DNA of 16,807 bases, taken from Candidatus Cloacimonadota bacterium (GTDB lineage Bacteria; Cloacimonadota; Cloacimonadia; Cloacimonadales; Cloacimonadaceae). The notes beneath the pieces are model-generated. The model made no database searches, was not told the DNA's origin, and worked only from the letters and a program-made list of their open reading frames with translations. Position numbers and translations under genes: made by a program. The stretch covers positions 1 to 16,807 of the forward strand of contig JAAYQD010000052.1 in the NCBI GenBank assembly GCA_012519465.1. Direction: 5' to 3'. Of the stretch, positions 14,985-16,807 are shown piece by piece; position 1 is the stretch's first letter; every line of letters begins with the position of its first letter.

Positions 14985-15308
14985 TTAGAACAAACCGGGG
15001 ATTTTCATTCCGCCGGTGAGGCTTTCCATCATGGAGCCGCTGGCTTCGTTCACTTGGTTTTGAGCTTCAGCGATGGCGGCAATGATAAGGTCTTCCAACA
15101 TTTCCACATCTTCAGGGTCCACCGCCTGAGGGTCTATTTTCAGGCTCTTGATATCGCCTTTGCCAGTCATTTCCACGCTCACCATTCCACCGCCGGAGCT
15201 GGCAGTGAAGATCTTGCTTTCCAGTTCTTTCTGGTTGCGCTCCATTTCTTGCTGCATTTTTTGCGCCTTTTTCATCAGGTCTTGCATTCCTTTTCCACCT
15301 GGTAACAT
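14985..15308 (-). CDS. ybaB: YbaB/EbfC family nucleoid-associated protein
   Basis: A small DNA-binding protein, 107 residues, forming dimers in known relatives. A Met- and Gln-rich N-terminal coiled helix (MQDLMKKAQKMQQEMERNQK, residues 8-27) is followed by FTASSGGGMVSVEMTGKGDI (34-53), the family core, then the helix VEMLEDLIIAAIAEAQNQV. The C-terminal tail is Gly/Met-rich. It sits immediately before recR, as in most bacteria. The more usual upstream gene dnaX is not present; hydE lies there instead, 32 bp away. AAGGAG precedes the ATG by ten bases. Confidence 0.95.
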   Translation of the reverse strand: MLPGGKGMQDLMKKAQKMQQEMERNQKELESKIFTASSGGGMVSVEMTGKGDIKSLKIDPQAVDPEDVEMLEDLIIAAIAEAQNQVNEASGSMMESLTGGMKIPGLF

Positions 15309-15340
15309 ATCTCTAAGTCTCCTTATTACTCTTTATTCCA

Positions 15341-16399
15341 TTATTTATTGGTGCGAGCCCAAAAGTGAGCTGAATCGCCCCATTCGTTATATGCAATTGT
15401 TTCGCCAATGGCTTCGATATTTTGCTGGAGGCTGTCACGGCTGTCTGAGGCATTTTCATCCAAGTGTGGCTTGCCTTCATAGAGCTGATATCCCCGGCGA
15501 TAGCTGGTGTCTGTTACATTGGGCATGATGATATTGGCTCCTGCCAACAGCCCCAATTCCCTGCCATCTTCACGCAGCGCCTGTAAAGCGGTGGTGGAGG
15601 CTATGTTCACATCTTTCAGAAAGATACGGCTGGCGGCAATCATCTTTAGCCCCAGCTCTATGGCTTCTTCCGGATTGTGGCTGGGCACCAGATGTCCCAA
15701 AGGCGTGTCTTTGTGAGGGATAAAGGGTCCCATGCCAATCATATCTATATCGATATCATAAAAGAAGAGCAGGTCATCAGCCAAGTCTGCCAGGCTCTGA
15801 TTGGGCAAACCAATCATCACCCCGGTGCCCACCTGATAGCCCACTTCCCTCAGATAACCCAAACATTTCACTCTGTTTTCAAAGCTGTGGTCTGGGGGAT
15901 GCAGCTCTTTGTAAAGATGGGCATTGGTGGTCTCCACCCTCAAGAGATAACGGTGTGCCCCGGCGTCAAACCACTGGCGGTAGATATCCTTGCTTTGCTC
16001 TCCCAAAGAGAGGGTGATGCCCAGCTTGCCACCAGATACTTCCTTGATCTGGCGCAGCAGCTTGGATATCAGCTCTGTCCATGTGCTATCGCTGCGTTCT
16101 CCTGCCTGCAGCACTATGGAGCCGTAGCCCTGTTCATAACACCAGCGGGCCTCTTCCACCACTTCTTCCGGGGAAATGGTGTAGCGGGAGACGGATGGAT
16201 TGCCGGAGCGGATGCCGCAATAAAAGCAATCCTTGGAGCAGATATTGCTGAGCTCAATGATGCCTCTGAACCACACTTTGCGCCCTATATATTGGGTTTT
16301 AACGTCATAAGCACGGGCATATAGCTCCTTCAGCTCTTGTGGATCGGTGATAGAGAGCAGGGATATAATCTCGTCTTTATCGGGGCGGGGAAATCTCAT
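15341..16399 (-). CDS. hydE: [FeFe]-hydrogenase H-cluster maturase HydE (radical SAM)
   Basis: HydE is a radical SAM enzyme that, with HydG and HydF, builds the active-site iron cluster of [FeFe]-hydrogenases. The 352 residues show the cluster-binding SNICSKDCFYCGIRSGN (51-67, Cys54, Cys58, Cys61), SIVLQAGERSD, GVMIGLPNQSLADLADDLLF and the HydE-type MIGMGPFIPHKDTPLG. The C-terminal part has YRRGYQLYEGKPHLDENA and no cysteine cluster, so the optional second iron-sulfur site seen in some HydE proteins is absent. HydF, HydG and the hydrogenase itself are not in this window. GGAG is eight bases before the ATG. A TTGACA on the minus strand (16456-16461) in the 101-bp upstream gap may mark its own promoter, but I see no good -10. 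BioB-like or PylB-like relatives are less likely. Confidence 0.9.
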   Translation of the reverse strand: MRFPRPDKDEIISLLSITDPQELKELYARAYDVKTQYIGRKVWFRGIIELSNICSKDCFYCGIRSGNPSVSRYTISPEEVVEEARWCYEQGYGSIVLQAGERSDSTWTELISKLLRQIKEVSGGKLGITLSLGEQSKDIYRQWFDAGAHRYLLRVETTNAHLYKELHPPDHSFENRVKCLGYLREVGYQVGTGVMIGLPNQSLADLADDLLFFYDIDIDMIGMGPFIPHKDTPLGHLVPSHNPEEAIELGLKMIAASRIFLKDVNIASTTALQALREDGRELGLLAGANIIMPNVTDTSYRRGYQLYEGKPHLDENASDSRDSLQQNIEAIGETIAYNEWGDSAHFWARTNK

Positions 16400-16500
16400 T
16401 TATTATTCTCCAGAAATTATGTGTGTGGATATCACCTTTCTAAATGCCATCAATATGTCAACCACAAAATTGGAGGTGAAGCTCTGCAGACCAGCCTTGT

Positions 16501-16807
16501 CTAACGTCTGGAAAAGTGGAACACATCCAGATCATAGCCCAAATTGAGGTAATAATTGAGCTGCCCACCCTCCCTCACTGCCATGGCGAAGCGCAAAGGA
16601 CCAATCCCAGATTTGAAGCCCACACCTGCATAAAAGCTCCAGATGATGCTCCTATAATCGCTCCAGTCATCTATATCATCAATATCAAGTCCTTGCAATC
16701 CCATATTCACAAAGAGGTTGCGCCGCGGTTTTGCCACCATGCCCAGTTCATAGATCTTATACACCGGCGAGCTCACTTCATACTTTTGATAGCCCATATA
16801 TCCGGAA
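16501..16807 (-). CDS. C-terminal end of an outer-membrane beta-barrel-like protein (partial)
   Basis: The frame is open from the right edge to a TAG at 16501-16503, about 101 residues, so the start lies beyond the window. Alternating hydrophobic and polar strands are visible: YEVSSPVYKIYELGMVAK, NLFVNMGLQGL, FYAGVGFKSGIGPLRFAMAV and LNYYLNLGYDLDVFHF. The segment GVGFKSGIGPLRFAMA resembles the last barrel strands of Omp85/BamA- or patatin-type surface proteins. It ends HFSRR rather than in the terminal aromatic residue of classic outer-membrane barrels. The whole-protein identity (patatin-like phospholipase with a barrel, or a BamA-type insertase) cannot be decided from this part. Confidence 0.6.
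   Translation of the reverse strand, partial: SGYMGYQKYEVSSPVYKIYELGMVAKPRRNLFVNMGLQGLDIDDIDDWSDYRSIIWSFYAGVGFKSGIGPLRFAMAVREGGQLNYYLNLGYDLDVFHFSRR

Noticed and set aside
15677..16324. 215-codon open frame on the plus strand
   Set aside because: Antisense to hydE, whose radical SAM motifs are unmistakable.

Overview
The window is a compact, gene-dense bacterial chromosome segment of housekeeping genes, with no phage, plasmid, CRISPR or intact insertion-sequence genes. The organism looks like an anaerobic, Gram-negative, didermic bacterium. The signs are an outer-membrane-type lipoprotein with the Bacteroidetes-like N-terminal pattern CGSRRNPTGGPED, the C-terminal end of an outer-membrane beta-barrel-like protein, and HydE, a maturase for [FeFe]-hydrogenase. 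My best guess is Cloacimonadota (Cloacimonas-like) or another FCB-group member. This is inferred from gene content and style; no search was run.

Layout. (1) Positions 1-399: a possible C-terminal scrap of a + strand gene (stop at 71-73), then non-coding DNA holding a perfect 32-bp inverted repeat (96-127 and 330-361). Each copy carries a terminator-like hairpin, so the two act as facing terminators. (2) 400-4382, minus strand, one tight operon read right to left: an unknown six-helix membrane protein, trmB (tRNA m7G46 methyltransferase), a GAF plus HD-GYP signalling protein with a long insert, and a DusB/NifR3-type tRNA dihydrouridine synthase. (3) 4383-4477: a divergent promoter region in which the two predicted promoters share their -10 bases. 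(4) 4478-9064, plus strand: ftsY, a 1085-residue Dna2-like nuclease-helicase starting 3 bp after ftsY, and a small DUF3467 protein. (5) 9113-11800, plus strand: secD and secF with a weak promoter and a clear rho-independent terminator. (6) 11813-12350, plus strand: a flavin reductase-like protein with its own promoter. (7) 12351-12481: a spacer holding a long hairpin built over an 11-bp periodic CCCTTGT repeat, between convergent genes. (8) 12482-16399, minus strand: hydE, ybaB/ebfC, recR, ribE and an Ig-like (Big_5) lipoprotein, with zero to 32 bp gaps or short overlaps. (9) 16501-16807, minus strand: the C-terminal end of an outer-membrane beta-barrel-like protein running off the window.

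Functional themes are tRNA modification (trmB, dus), membrane protein targeting and export (ftsY, secD, secF), and recombination or repair (Dna2-like protein, ybaB-recR). I found no convincing wholly new system. The best candidates for a second look are the inverted-repeat terminator element, the 12.4-kb periodic hairpin, and the ftsY/Dna2-like/DUF3467 transcription unit.
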